From assembly GCA_046262495.1 (NCBI GenBank), contig JBHEMR010000173.1:1-8914 (forward strand): DNA of 8,914 nucleotides. Reading direction: 5' to 3'. Both the position numbers and the translations under genes were made by a program. Shown piece after piece: positions 1 to 5,336 of this stretch. The notes under the pieces are model-generated. The model searched no databases and had not been told where the DNA came from. It saw only the letters and a list, made by a program, of their open reading frames with translations. Numbering within the stretch: position 1 is the first letter of the stretch; each line of letters begins with the position of its first letter. The DNA comes from GCA-003244245 sp046262495. GTDB taxonomy: Bacteria > Actinomycetota > Actinomycetes > Mycobacteriales > Pseudonocardiaceae.

Positions 1-444
1 CCCGGTGCCGGGTTGCGGGTCCAGATCGATGCGCCATTCATCTGGGTGCTCCACCTGGGTGGCCCGGGTGTTCCACGGATGGAACTCCACAGTGCTCATC
101 TGTACCGCCCAGATCACGTCGGCGAGATCGGTGACGCACAACTCGTCTGCGGAGCGCCCGGACGGGAAGTCCACCCGCACTGTCTGCACCCATGGCGGGG
201 CGCCGGCCGGCAGCCGCTTCTGGTGCACCTTGGGACCGGTGACTCCGGTAGGGAACCGGTGCAACATGCATGGACGTCCGCGCAAGGCGCGAACGATGCC
301 GTTACCGACCGCGAGGTAGTAACGCACCAGGTCGATCTTCGTCTCACCCCGCGCGGGGAAATACACCCGCTCTGGGTTGGTGATCCGGACGGTTCGCTGG
401 CCGACCTCCAGCTCGACGGCTGGGGAGCCGCGGGTGCCGGCCAC
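1..444 (-). CDS. LigD-type polymerase/primase-domain protein (N-terminal part, runs off left edge)
   Basis: The minus strand is open from a GTG at 444-442 to the window edge, giving 148 codons with no stop. The protein resembles the polymerase domain of bacterial LigD and its stand-alone relatives, which belong to the archaeo-eukaryotic primase fold and fill gaps or add (ribo)nucleotides at DNA ends during non-homologous end joining. What is visible: the N-terminal signature NPERVYFP followed by a TKIDLVRYY segment, then GRPCMLHRFPTG, then KRLPAGAPPW. The sequence VEFHPWN carries a histidine at residue 122, and RIDLDPQPGTG carries D140 and D142, which should be the metal-binding motif I aspartates. 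The start is supported by GAGGA at 456-452, seven bases upstream and overlapping the stop codon of the DUF2631 gene. The C-terminal half is outside the window, so I cannot say whether a ligase or nuclease domain is fused. Stand-alone PolD-like is my first guess. Confidence 0.88.
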   Translation of the reverse strand, partial: MAGTRGSPAVELEVGQRTVRITNPERVYFPARGETKIDLVRYYLAVGNGIVRALRGRPCMLHRFPTGVTGPKVHQKRLPAGAPPWVQTVRVDFPSGRSADELCVTDLADVIWAVQMSTVEFHPWNTRATQVEHPDEWRIDLDPQPGTG

Positions 445-451
445 CCGCCGA

Positions 452-456
452 TCCTC
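452..456 (-). promoter_or_regulatory. Ribosome binding site of the polymerase-domain gene
   Basis: GAGGA on the minus strand lies seven bases before the GTG at 444-442 and overlaps the TGA stop (457-455) of the upstream gene. This fixes the start choice and suggests translational coupling of the two minus-strand genes. Confidence 0.6.
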
Positions 457-742
457 AGCGCCGCTTGGCTTTGCGGGCCTTGAGGTGGCTGGCGATCAGC
501 ATCACCACAAGTATCGTGCCGGGGGCGATCAGGAAGAAGTCGCCCACGTGGCCCTCGTTGTTCCCGATCAGCATCGCGAACAGCGCAAAGGCGGTGAACC
601 AACCGGCGATCTTGCCGGCGCGCTGGGGGGTGCCATGCCAGCCCCACGCGGCTGACGGCTCCTCGTTCGGGTCCACACCGTGGGTTGAGTGCTCGCCGTG
701 GGTCGAGTCCTGGTCGGCGGGGTGCTGATCAGTGACGGTCAC
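455..742 (-). CDS. DUF2631-type small membrane protein
   Basis: A 95-residue protein that I place in the actinobacterial DUF2631 family (M. tuberculosis Rv2876 is the relative I recall); its function is unknown. The first 30 residues are hydrophilic and rich in His, Asp and Glu, with a duplicated STHG unit. A conserved-looking AAWGWHGTP segment (residues 31-39) follows, then two hydrophobic stretches, about residues 44-60 and 68-86, joined by a short polar loop (NNEGH), and a strongly basic tail ending KARKAKRR. This suggests two membrane helices with the basic tail in the cytoplasm. I chose the GTG at 742-740, giving MTVTDQH; an in-frame GTG at 763 would add seven residues. Neither has a Shine-Dalgarno, so the mRNA may be leaderless. 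It is divergent from dxr and shares its stop region with the ribosome binding site of the polymerase-domain gene, so the two are probably co-transcribed. Confidence 0.75.
   Translation of the reverse strand: MTVTDQHPADQDSTHGEHSTHGVDPNEEPSAAWGWHGTPQRAGKIAGWFTAFALFAMLIGNNEGHVGDFFLIAPGTILVVMLIASHLKARKAKRR
679..708 (-). repeat. Short imperfect direct repeat inside the DUF2631 gene
   Basis: The plus-strand words CGTGGGTTGAGT (679-690) and CGTGGGTCGAGT (697-708) differ at one base and are spaced with an 18-base period. In the protein they encode the two STHG units of the polar N-terminal tail, so this is an in-frame duplication in a probably disordered segment. Confidence 0.6.
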
Positions 743-817
743 GCGAACATCATCGCATACCACCGCCCGGCCAGCGCAGACTCGCTACCGTGCACGCTTA
801 ACAGCGCTGCCATCGGG

Positions 818-823
818 AACAAT
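818..823 (+). promoter_or_regulatory. Possible -10 element for dxr
   Basis: AACAAT sits seven bases before the dxr ATG at 831 and keeps the A2 and T6 positions of the actinobacterial TANNNT -10 motif, though T1 is missing. There is no Shine-Dalgarno upstream of this ATG, so a leaderless transcript starting at the A of ATG is plausible. An 8-base palindrome CAGCGCTG lies at 802-809 in the same divergent region. This is a weak match and rests on spacing more than on the hexamer. Confidence 0.25.
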
Positions 824-830
824 GACCTAG

Positions 831-2084
831 ATGGACCTGTCAGATCGGCCACGCACGGTACTGCTGCTCGGCAGCACCGGGTCAATCGGTGTCCAGGCGC
901 TGGATGTGATCCAGCGCAACCCCCATCGCTTCCGCGTGGTCGGGCTCGCCGCTGGTGGCGCGGACCCGGAGGCGCTGGCTGCGCAGGTGCTGGCGTCCGG
1001 CGCATCGGCCGTGGCGGTGGCCCGCGGCCGGGCGGCGCAGGATCTGCAGCTGGCGCTGTTCGCCGAAGCGCAGCGATGCGGGTACGACCGGGGTGGCTAC
1101 CGGATGCCTCGGATCCTGGTCGGTCCCGAGGCAGCGGCCGAGCTTGTCATGACCGAGCCCGCCGACGTGGTGCTCAACGGCGTGACCGGTTCCCGCGGCC
1201 TGGCGCCGACGCTCGCGGCGCTGCGCAGCGGCGCCATCCTGGCGCTGGCCAACAAGGAGTCGCTGGTGGCTGGGGGCACGCTGGTCACCCGCGCCGCTGC
1301 GCCCGGCCAGATCGTGCCGGTGGACTCGGAGCACTCGGCGCTGGCCCAATGCCTGCGCGCCGGCAGCCGGGCGGAGGTGTGCCAGCTGGTGCTCACCGCA
1401 TCCGGAGGGCCCTTCCGCGGGCGTCACCGTGAGGAGCTCGACGGGGTCACCGCTGAGCAGGCTCTGGCGCACCCGACCTGGCGGATGGGACCGGTGGTGA
1501 CGGTGAACTCGGCCACCCTGGTGAACAAGGGCCTCGAGCTGATCGAGGCGCACCTGCTCTTCGGCATTCCCTACGATCGCATCGACGTCGTGGTGCACCC
1601 GCAGTCGGTGGTTCACTCGATGGTCACCTTCTCCGATGGTTCTACGATCGCCCAGGCCAGCCCACCGGACATGCGGTTGCCGATCGCGCTGGCGCTGGGT
1701 TGGCCGGACCGGGTCGCCGACGCCGCCCCAGCCTGTGACTTCGCCAATCCAGCAACCTGGACCTTCGAACCGGTGGACACCGAAACCTTTCCTGCCATTG
1801 AGCTGGCCAAAGAGGCGGGGGTCGCTGGCGGGTGCGTTCCCGCGGTGTTCAACGCGGCCAACGAGGAGGCGGTGGCTGCCTTCCTCGAGCGCCGCATCTC
1901 CTTCCGCGAGATCGTCGATACGGTGGCGGCAGTGCTGGGCGAGGCGCAGGGGTGGCGGACCGACCCGACTACGGTGGACGACGTGCTGGCCGCCGAGGAC
2001 TGGGCTCGGAGCAGAGCCAGGGAACTGCTGGGCGGCCGACTCGCCCGGGCCGGTAGGAGCCCAAGGGAAGGAGCGGAGCCGTGA
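831..2084 (+). CDS. dxr: 1-deoxy-D-xylulose 5-phosphate reductoisomerase
   Basis: A 417-residue full-length Dxr (IspC), which converts DXP to 2-C-methyl-D-erythritol 4-phosphate with NADPH and a divalent metal in the cytoplasm; it is the committed MEP-pathway step and the fosmidomycin target. The N-terminal NADPH-binding motif GSTGSIG is at residues 14-20. The linker NKES is at 141-144. The metal ligands are visible as D165 and E167 in VDSEHSAL and E236 in NKGLELIEA, with N232 and K233 in the substrate pocket. HPQSVVHSMV (from H256) and MRLPIA follow, then the C-terminal helical domain to about residue 400. Length agrees with the roughly 413 residues of the M. tuberculosis enzyme. The ATG at 831 is the only start that leaves a short sensible leader before the dinucleotide fold; upstream in-frame ATG/GTG codons run into stops. 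Its last four bases overlap the GTG of rip1. Confidence 0.97.
   Translation: MDLSDRPRTVLLLGSTGSIGVQALDVIQRNPHRFRVVGLAAGGADPEALAAQVLASGASAVAVARGRAAQDLQLALFAEAQRCGYDRGGYRMPRILVGPEAAAELVMTEPADVVLNGVTGSRGLAPTLAALRSGAILALANKESLVAGGTLVTRAAAPGQIVPVDSEHSALAQCLRAGSRAEVCQLVLTASGGPFRGRHREELDGVTAEQALAHPTWRMGPVVTVNSATLVNKGLELIEAHLLFGIPYDRIDVVVHPQSVVHSMVTFSDGSTIAQASPPDMRLPIALALGWPDRVADAAPACDFANPATWTFEPVDTETFPAIELAKEAGVAGGCVPAVFNAANEEAVAAFLERRISFREIVDTVAAVLGEAQGWRTDPTTVDDVLAAEDWARSRARELLGGRLARAGRSPREGAEP
2068..2073 (+). promoter_or_regulatory. Ribosome binding site of rip1
   Basis: AAGGAG lies inside the end of dxr, seven bases before the rip1 GTG at 2081. With the GTGA overlap of start and stop codons this points to translational coupling of rip1 to dxr. 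Confidence 0.75.
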
Positions 2085-3289
2085 CGTTCGTACTGGGGGT
2101 AGTGCTGTTTGCGATGGGCATCGGGGTCTGCGTCGCTTTGCACGAGGCCGGCCACATGTACACCGCAAAGGCGTTCGGGATGAAGGTGCGCCGTTACTTC
2201 ATCGGCTTCGGTCCCACCCTGTTCTCCTTTCGCCGGGGAGAGACAGAGTACGGCCTCAAACTGATTCCGGCCGGTGGGTTTTGCGACATCGCGGGGATGA
2301 CCGCGATGGACGATCTACCCGATCCGGACGACCGCAAGCGGGCGTTCTTCCGTTTCCCCACCTGGCAGCGGGTTGTGGTGCTGTCCGCGGGTTCGCTGAC
2401 CCACTTCATCGTGGGCATTGTGCTGATCTATGCGATGGCGGTGTCGACCGGCCTGCCGAACCTCAACCGGGCGCCGGCCCCCGCGGTGGTGGCCAAGGTC
2501 AGCCAGTGCCTCGAGGTGCGTGCCGACAATTCTTGCCAGCCGGGTTCCCCCGCGCCGGCCAAGAATGCGGGCCTGCGGCCAGGGGATCGCGTGCTGGCCG
2601 TGGCAGGCACGCCGGTGCGTAACTCAACCGACCTGATCGGCGCGATCCAAAGCCGTTCCGGTCCCACCGAGTTCCGACTCGAGCGGGCCGGGCAGCAGCG
2701 CACCGTGCTGGTCGACGTGGCCCGGGTGCCGGTCTCGGCGCTGGGTGGCCAGGGCAACAAGCTGGTCGGCGCGATCGGCGTGACACCGCAGCAACCGGAC
2801 GCCGTGACGCTGCATTACGGCCCGGCGGCCGCGGTTGGCAAGACCATCAGCTTCACCGGCACCATGTTCGCCAACACCTGGCAGGGCCTTAAACAATTCC
2901 CGCAGAAGGTCCCTGCGTTGTTCGAACGGATCGGCGGGGAGAATCGACCGGACTCCCCGATCAGCGTGGTCGGGGTCAGCGTGCTCGGTGGCGACGCTGT
3001 CGGTTTCGGTGCGTGGTGGTTCTTCCTGTTCCTGCTCTCGGCGTTCAACCTTTTCGTCGGAGTATTCAATCTGCTGCCGTTGCTTCCGCTGGACGGCGGG
3101 CATATCGCGGTCAACCTTTACGAAAGCGTCCGCAACGCCATCCGGCGAGCCACCGGCCGCCCCAACGGGCCTCCGGTGGACTACGCGAGGCTGATGCCGC
3201 TGACCTATGCGATCGCGATCGTGTTCATCGGGGTGGGTGCTCTAACCATCATCGCCGACATCATCAATCCGATTCGGTTGCACCCATGA
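2081..3289 (+). CDS. rip1: Site-2 intramembrane metalloprotease (Rip1/RseP family, M50)
   Basis: A 402-residue membrane zinc protease, close to the 404 residues I recall for M. tuberculosis Rip1. In mycobacteria Rip1 cleaves membrane anti-sigma factors after a site-1 cut and affects envelope lipid and stress regulation. The zinc motif HEAGH is at residues 21-25 inside the first membrane helix, followed by the family-typical FGPTLFSF and GGFCDIAGM segments. A second helix spans about 106-125. An extracytoplasmic PDZ domain occupies about 130-215 and contains NAGLRPGDRV; two cysteines in its early part, C143 and C152, could form a disulfide, and I recall a similar pair in the M. tuberculosis protein. 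The second active-site motif LPLDGGHIAV gives D338, and a last helix precedes the NPIRL C terminus. The GTG start overlaps the dxr stop (GTGA) and has a good AAGGAG. Substrates in this organism cannot be read from the window. Confidence 0.95.
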   Translation: MTFVLGVVLFAMGIGVCVALHEAGHMYTAKAFGMKVRRYFIGFGPTLFSFRRGETEYGLKLIPAGGFCDIAGMTAMDDLPDPDDRKRAFFRFPTWQRVVVLSAGSLTHFIVGIVLIYAMAVSTGLPNLNRAPAPAVVAKVSQCLEVRADNSCQPGSPAPAKNAGLRPGDRVLAVAGTPVRNSTDLIGAIQSRSGPTEFRLERAGQQRTVLVDVARVPVSALGGQGNKLVGAIGVTPQQPDAVTLHYGPAAAVGKTISFTGTMFANTWQGLKQFPQKVPALFERIGGENRPDSPISVVGVSVLGGDAVGFGAWWFFLFLLSAFNLFVGVFNLLPLLPLDGGHIAVNLYESVRNAIRRATGRPNGPPVDYARLMPLTYAIAIVFIGVGALTIIADIINPIRLHP

Positions 3290-3299
3290 CGGCACCAAT

Positions 3300-3306
3300 G
3301 AGGGGG
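3300..3306 (+). promoter_or_regulatory. Ribosome binding site of ispG
   Basis: GAGGGGG lies seven bases before the ATG at 3314, in the 24-base gap after rip1. It favours 3314 (or the adjacent ATG at 3317) over the ATG at 3326. Confidence 0.65.
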
Positions 3307-3313
3307 TTTCCTA

Positions 3314-4417
3314 ATGATGATTGGCATGCCCGCCCTGCCGCCGCCGGTGCTCGCCGAGCGTCGCAAGACCCGGCAGTTGCAGGTCGGCACCGTGGGTGTG
3401 GGCAGCGAGCACCAGGTGTCCGTGCAATCGATGACCACTACGCTCACCGCTGACGTCAACGCCACCCTGCAGCAGATCGCCGAGCTCACCGCGGCGGGCT
3501 GCGACATCGTCCGGGTGGCCGTGCCCAGTGCCGATGACGCCGATGCGCTGCCCGCCATCGCGCGCAAGTCACGGATTCCGGTGATCGCCGATATCCACTT
3601 CCAGCCCAAGTACGTCTTCGCGGCCATCGAAGCCGGGTGCGCCGCCGTGCGGGTCAATCCCGGCAACATCAAGAAATTCGATGACCGGGTGGCCGAGATC
3701 GCCAAGGCCGCCAAGGACGCGGGCATCCCGATCCGGATCGGCGTCAATGCGGGATCGCTGGATCCCAAGATCCTGGCCAAGTACGGCAAGGCGACCCCAG
3801 AGGCGCTGGTCGAATCCGCGTTGTGGGAGGCGAGCCTGTTCGCCGAACACGACTTTCACGACATCAAGATCTCGGTGAAGCACCACGACCCGGTGATCAT
3901 GGTGCGGGCTTACGAGCAGCTCGCCGCTGCGTGCGACTACCCGTTGCATCTCGGGGTCACCGAGGCCGGCCCAGCGTTCCAGGGCACCATCAAGTCGGCC
4001 ACCGCGTTCGGGGCGTTGCTCAGCCAGGGCATCGGGGACACCATCCGGGTATCGCTGTCCGCGCCGCCAGTCGAGGAGGTCAAGGTCGGCCTGCAGATCC
4101 TCGAGTCGCTGAACCTGCGGACCCGGCGGCTGGAGATCGTGTCCTGCCCGTCCTGCGGCCGAGCTCAGGTTGATGTCTACAAGCTCGCCGAGGAGGTCAC
4201 TGCGGGCCTGGAAGGCATGGAAGTGCCATTACGGGTGGCCGTGATGGGTTGTGTGGTCAACGGACCCGGCGAGGCCCGCGAGGCCGACCTCGGAGTGGCC
4301 TCGGGCAACGGCAAGGGACAGATCTTCGTCCGCGGCAAGGTGATCAAGACTGTGCCCGAGGCGCAGATCGTCGAGACACTCATCGAGGAGGCCTTCCGCT
4401 TGGCGGAGGGTTCTTAG
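3314..4417 (+). CDS. ispG: 4-hydroxy-3-methylbut-2-en-1-yl diphosphate synthase (IspG/GcpE)
   Basis: A 367-residue iron-sulfur enzyme of the MEP pathway, which reductively opens methylerythritol cyclodiphosphate to HMBPP in the cytoplasm. The N-terminal TIM barrel carries VSVQSMTTT (about residues 36-44), DIHFQPKYVFAAIEAGC, VRVNPGNIKKF and GVNAGSLD, then ISVKHHDP and the GVTEAGPAFQGTIKSA segment. The C-terminal cluster domain holds the [4Fe-4S] ligands C278 and C281 (SCPSCGRAQVD), C313 (MGCVVNGPGEA) and, as the fourth ligand known for this family, E320. The protein ends soon after LIEEAFRLAEGS, without the roughly 20-residue tail I recall in the 387-residue M. tuberculosis enzyme. Start chosen by the GAGGGGG upstream. 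It sits 24 bases after rip1 and its TAG stop overlaps the likely ribosome binding site of the next gene. Confidence 0.97.
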   Translation: MMIGMPALPPPVLAERRKTRQLQVGTVGVGSEHQVSVQSMTTTLTADVNATLQQIAELTAAGCDIVRVAVPSADDADALPAIARKSRIPVIADIHFQPKYVFAAIEAGCAAVRVNPGNIKKFDDRVAEIAKAAKDAGIPIRIGVNAGSLDPKILAKYGKATPEALVESALWEASLFAEHDFHDIKISVKHHDPVIMVRAYEQLAAACDYPLHLGVTEAGPAFQGTIKSATAFGALLSQGIGDTIRVSLSAPPVEEVKVGLQILESLNLRTRRLEIVSCPSCGRAQVDVYKLAEEVTAGLEGMEVPLRVAVMGCVVNGPGEAREADLGVASGNGKGQIFVRGKVIKTVPEAQIVETLIEEAFRLAEGS

Positions 4418-4421
4418 TAGG
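4416..4421 (+). promoter_or_regulatory. Probable ribosome binding site of the GNAT gene
   Basis: AGTAGG, one mismatch from AGGAGG, lies eight bases before the GTG at 4430 and overlaps the ispG stop codon. It is the main reason to prefer this start over the in-frame GTG at 4466. Confidence 0.45.
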
Positions 4422-4429
4422 CGCGCTGA

Positions 4430-5311
4430 GTGGCAGTCATCCGCCGTTCTGGCACTCTAGGCGGTGTGCTCAAGTACGCGGGTGCGCGGCTGCTGAATGA
4501 CCGTGACGTGCACAGCGTCCGTGCGGCGCTGGCCACTGACCCGGTGATGTCCTGCATGGTGGCCGCCCGGATCGAAAACGGCGGCCTCGATCCCTGGAGG
4601 CTCGGCGGGGAGCTGTGGGGTTTCGCCGATGGTCCGCAAGGCGGGCTGGACGGGCTGTGCTTTTCCGGCGCCAACCTCGTGCCCCTGTGCGGGGGACCGT
4701 CGGCGATTCGGGCCTTTGCAGACCGGGCGGCGCGGCGGGCCAGGTGTTGCTCGTCAATGGTCGGACCGGTCGATCAGGTGCTCGGGTTGTGGTCGGAGCT
4801 GTGCGAGGGTTGGGGACCGGCCCGCGAGGAGCGTCTGAACCAGCCGCTGCTGGTGCTCGCCGAGCAACCTTGGGTGTCCGCGGACCCGCTGGTGCGGCGG
4901 GTGCGTCCCGAGGAGTTGGAGAGCTACCTGCCGGCTGCAGTGGCGATGTTCACCGAGGAGGTCGGGGTCGATCCTCGGCTACCCGACGGTGGAGCCGGTT
5001 ACCGGGCCAGGGTGGTGGAGTTGATCGCGGCGGGGCGGGCCTTCGCCCGGTTCGAGGGCGGTGAGGTCGTGTTCAAGGCTGAGATCGGGGCGATGTCAGC
5101 TACGGTGGGTCAAATTCAGGGAGTGTGGGTGCACCCGGATTGGCGTGGACATGGACTGGCGGCGGGTGCGACCGCGGCCGTGGTGGCCCGACTGCAGCAG
5201 ATGGGCCGGATCGCCAGCCTGTACGTCAACGCCTACAACCAGCCGGCCCGCGCTGCGTACCGTCGAGTCGGTTTCACCCAGGTGGGATGTTTCGCAACCG
5301 TGCTGTTCTGA
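4430..5311 (+). CDS. GNAT-family N-acetyltransferase with N-terminal DUF4081 domain
   Basis: A 293-residue protein whose relative in M. tuberculosis is Rv2867c; the acetyl acceptor is not known to me. Two parts are visible. Residues about 15-120 match the DUF4081 pattern found before actinobacterial GNAT domains (GARLLNDRD, MVAARIENGG, ELWGF, LCFSGANLVPL). Residues about 150-293 form an acetyltransferase fold: EEVGVDP, the strand VVFKAEIGA, GVWVHPDWRGHGLA with the acetyl-CoA phosphate loop R239-G240-H241-G242, a helix, then LYVNAYNQPARAAYRRVGF, the usual GNAT motif B. No signal peptide or membrane segment is seen, so it should be cytoplasmic. The start is uncertain: GTG 4430 has an AGTAGG upstream, while GTG 4466 would give 281 residues beginning MLKYAGARLL. 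It follows ispG by 12 bases and precedes the penicillin-binding protein gene by 25. Confidence 0.9.
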   Translation: MAVIRRSGTLGGVLKYAGARLLNDRDVHSVRAALATDPVMSCMVAARIENGGLDPWRLGGELWGFADGPQGGLDGLCFSGANLVPLCGGPSAIRAFADRAARRARCCSSMVGPVDQVLGLWSELCEGWGPAREERLNQPLLVLAEQPWVSADPLVRRVRPEELESYLPAAVAMFTEEVGVDPRLPDGGAGYRARVVELIAAGRAFARFEGGEVVFKAEIGAMSATVGQIQGVWVHPDWRGHGLAAGATAAVVARLQQMGRIASLYVNAYNQPARAAYRRVGFTQVGCFATVLF

Positions 5312-5315
5312 ACAG
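5303..5315. promoter_or_regulatory. 13-base perfect inverted repeat, possible operator
   Basis: CTGTTC-T-GAACAG is a perfect palindrome with 6-base arms and a one-base centre. It spans the stop codon of the GNAT gene (5309-5311) and ends eight bases before a -10-like hexamer of the penicillin-binding protein gene. A one-base loop is too small for an RNA hairpin, so if it is functional a dimeric DNA-binding protein is the likelier reader. Confidence 0.35.
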
Positions 5316-5323
5316 TCAAGGGG

Positions 5324-5329
5324 CATACT
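5324..5329 (+). promoter_or_regulatory. Possible -10 element for the penicillin-binding protein gene
   Basis: CATACT is one mismatch from the TANNNT actinobacterial -10 and ends seven bases before the GTG at 5337. The only purine-rich stretch, AAGGGG at 5318-5323, is 13 bases from the start, too far for a standard Shine-Dalgarno. A leaderless start at the GTG is therefore possible. Confidence 0.35.
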
Positions 5330-5336
5330 CGCGCCC

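Noticed and set aside
13..483. Plus-strand open frame of 156 codons at the left edge
   Set aside because: It is the antisense shadow of the polymerase-domain gene and the end of the DUF2631 gene; the minus-strand translation shows family motifs and this one does not.
802..809. Palindrome CAGCGCTG in the DUF2631-dxr divergent region
   Set aside because: An 8-base palindrome is expected by chance at this size and composition; noted beside the dxr promoter but not called as an operator.
689..1432. Plus-strand open frame of 247 codons overlapping the divergent region and dxr
   Set aside because: Out of frame with dxr, low-complexity Gly/Arg/Ala content, no motif.
882..2168. Long open frame of 428 codons on the minus strand opposite dxr
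   Set aside because: It has no recognisable motif, is rich in His, Arg and Gly as expected from reading high-GC codons backwards, and lies wholly antisense to dxr and the start of rip1.
5303..5315. LexA (SOS) box reading of the CTGTTCTGAACAG repeat
   Set aside because: The CTGT/ACAG ends recall the E. coli site, but the spacing is five bases instead of eight and it does not fit the actinobacterial TCGAAC-N4-GTTCGA site.
5061..5336. Upstream extension of the penicillin-binding protein frame, giving a 694-residue protein
   Set aside because: It overlaps the well-supported GNAT acetyl-CoA domain and would place about 90 residues ahead of a clear signal peptide and LAGC lipobox that begin at GTG 5337.
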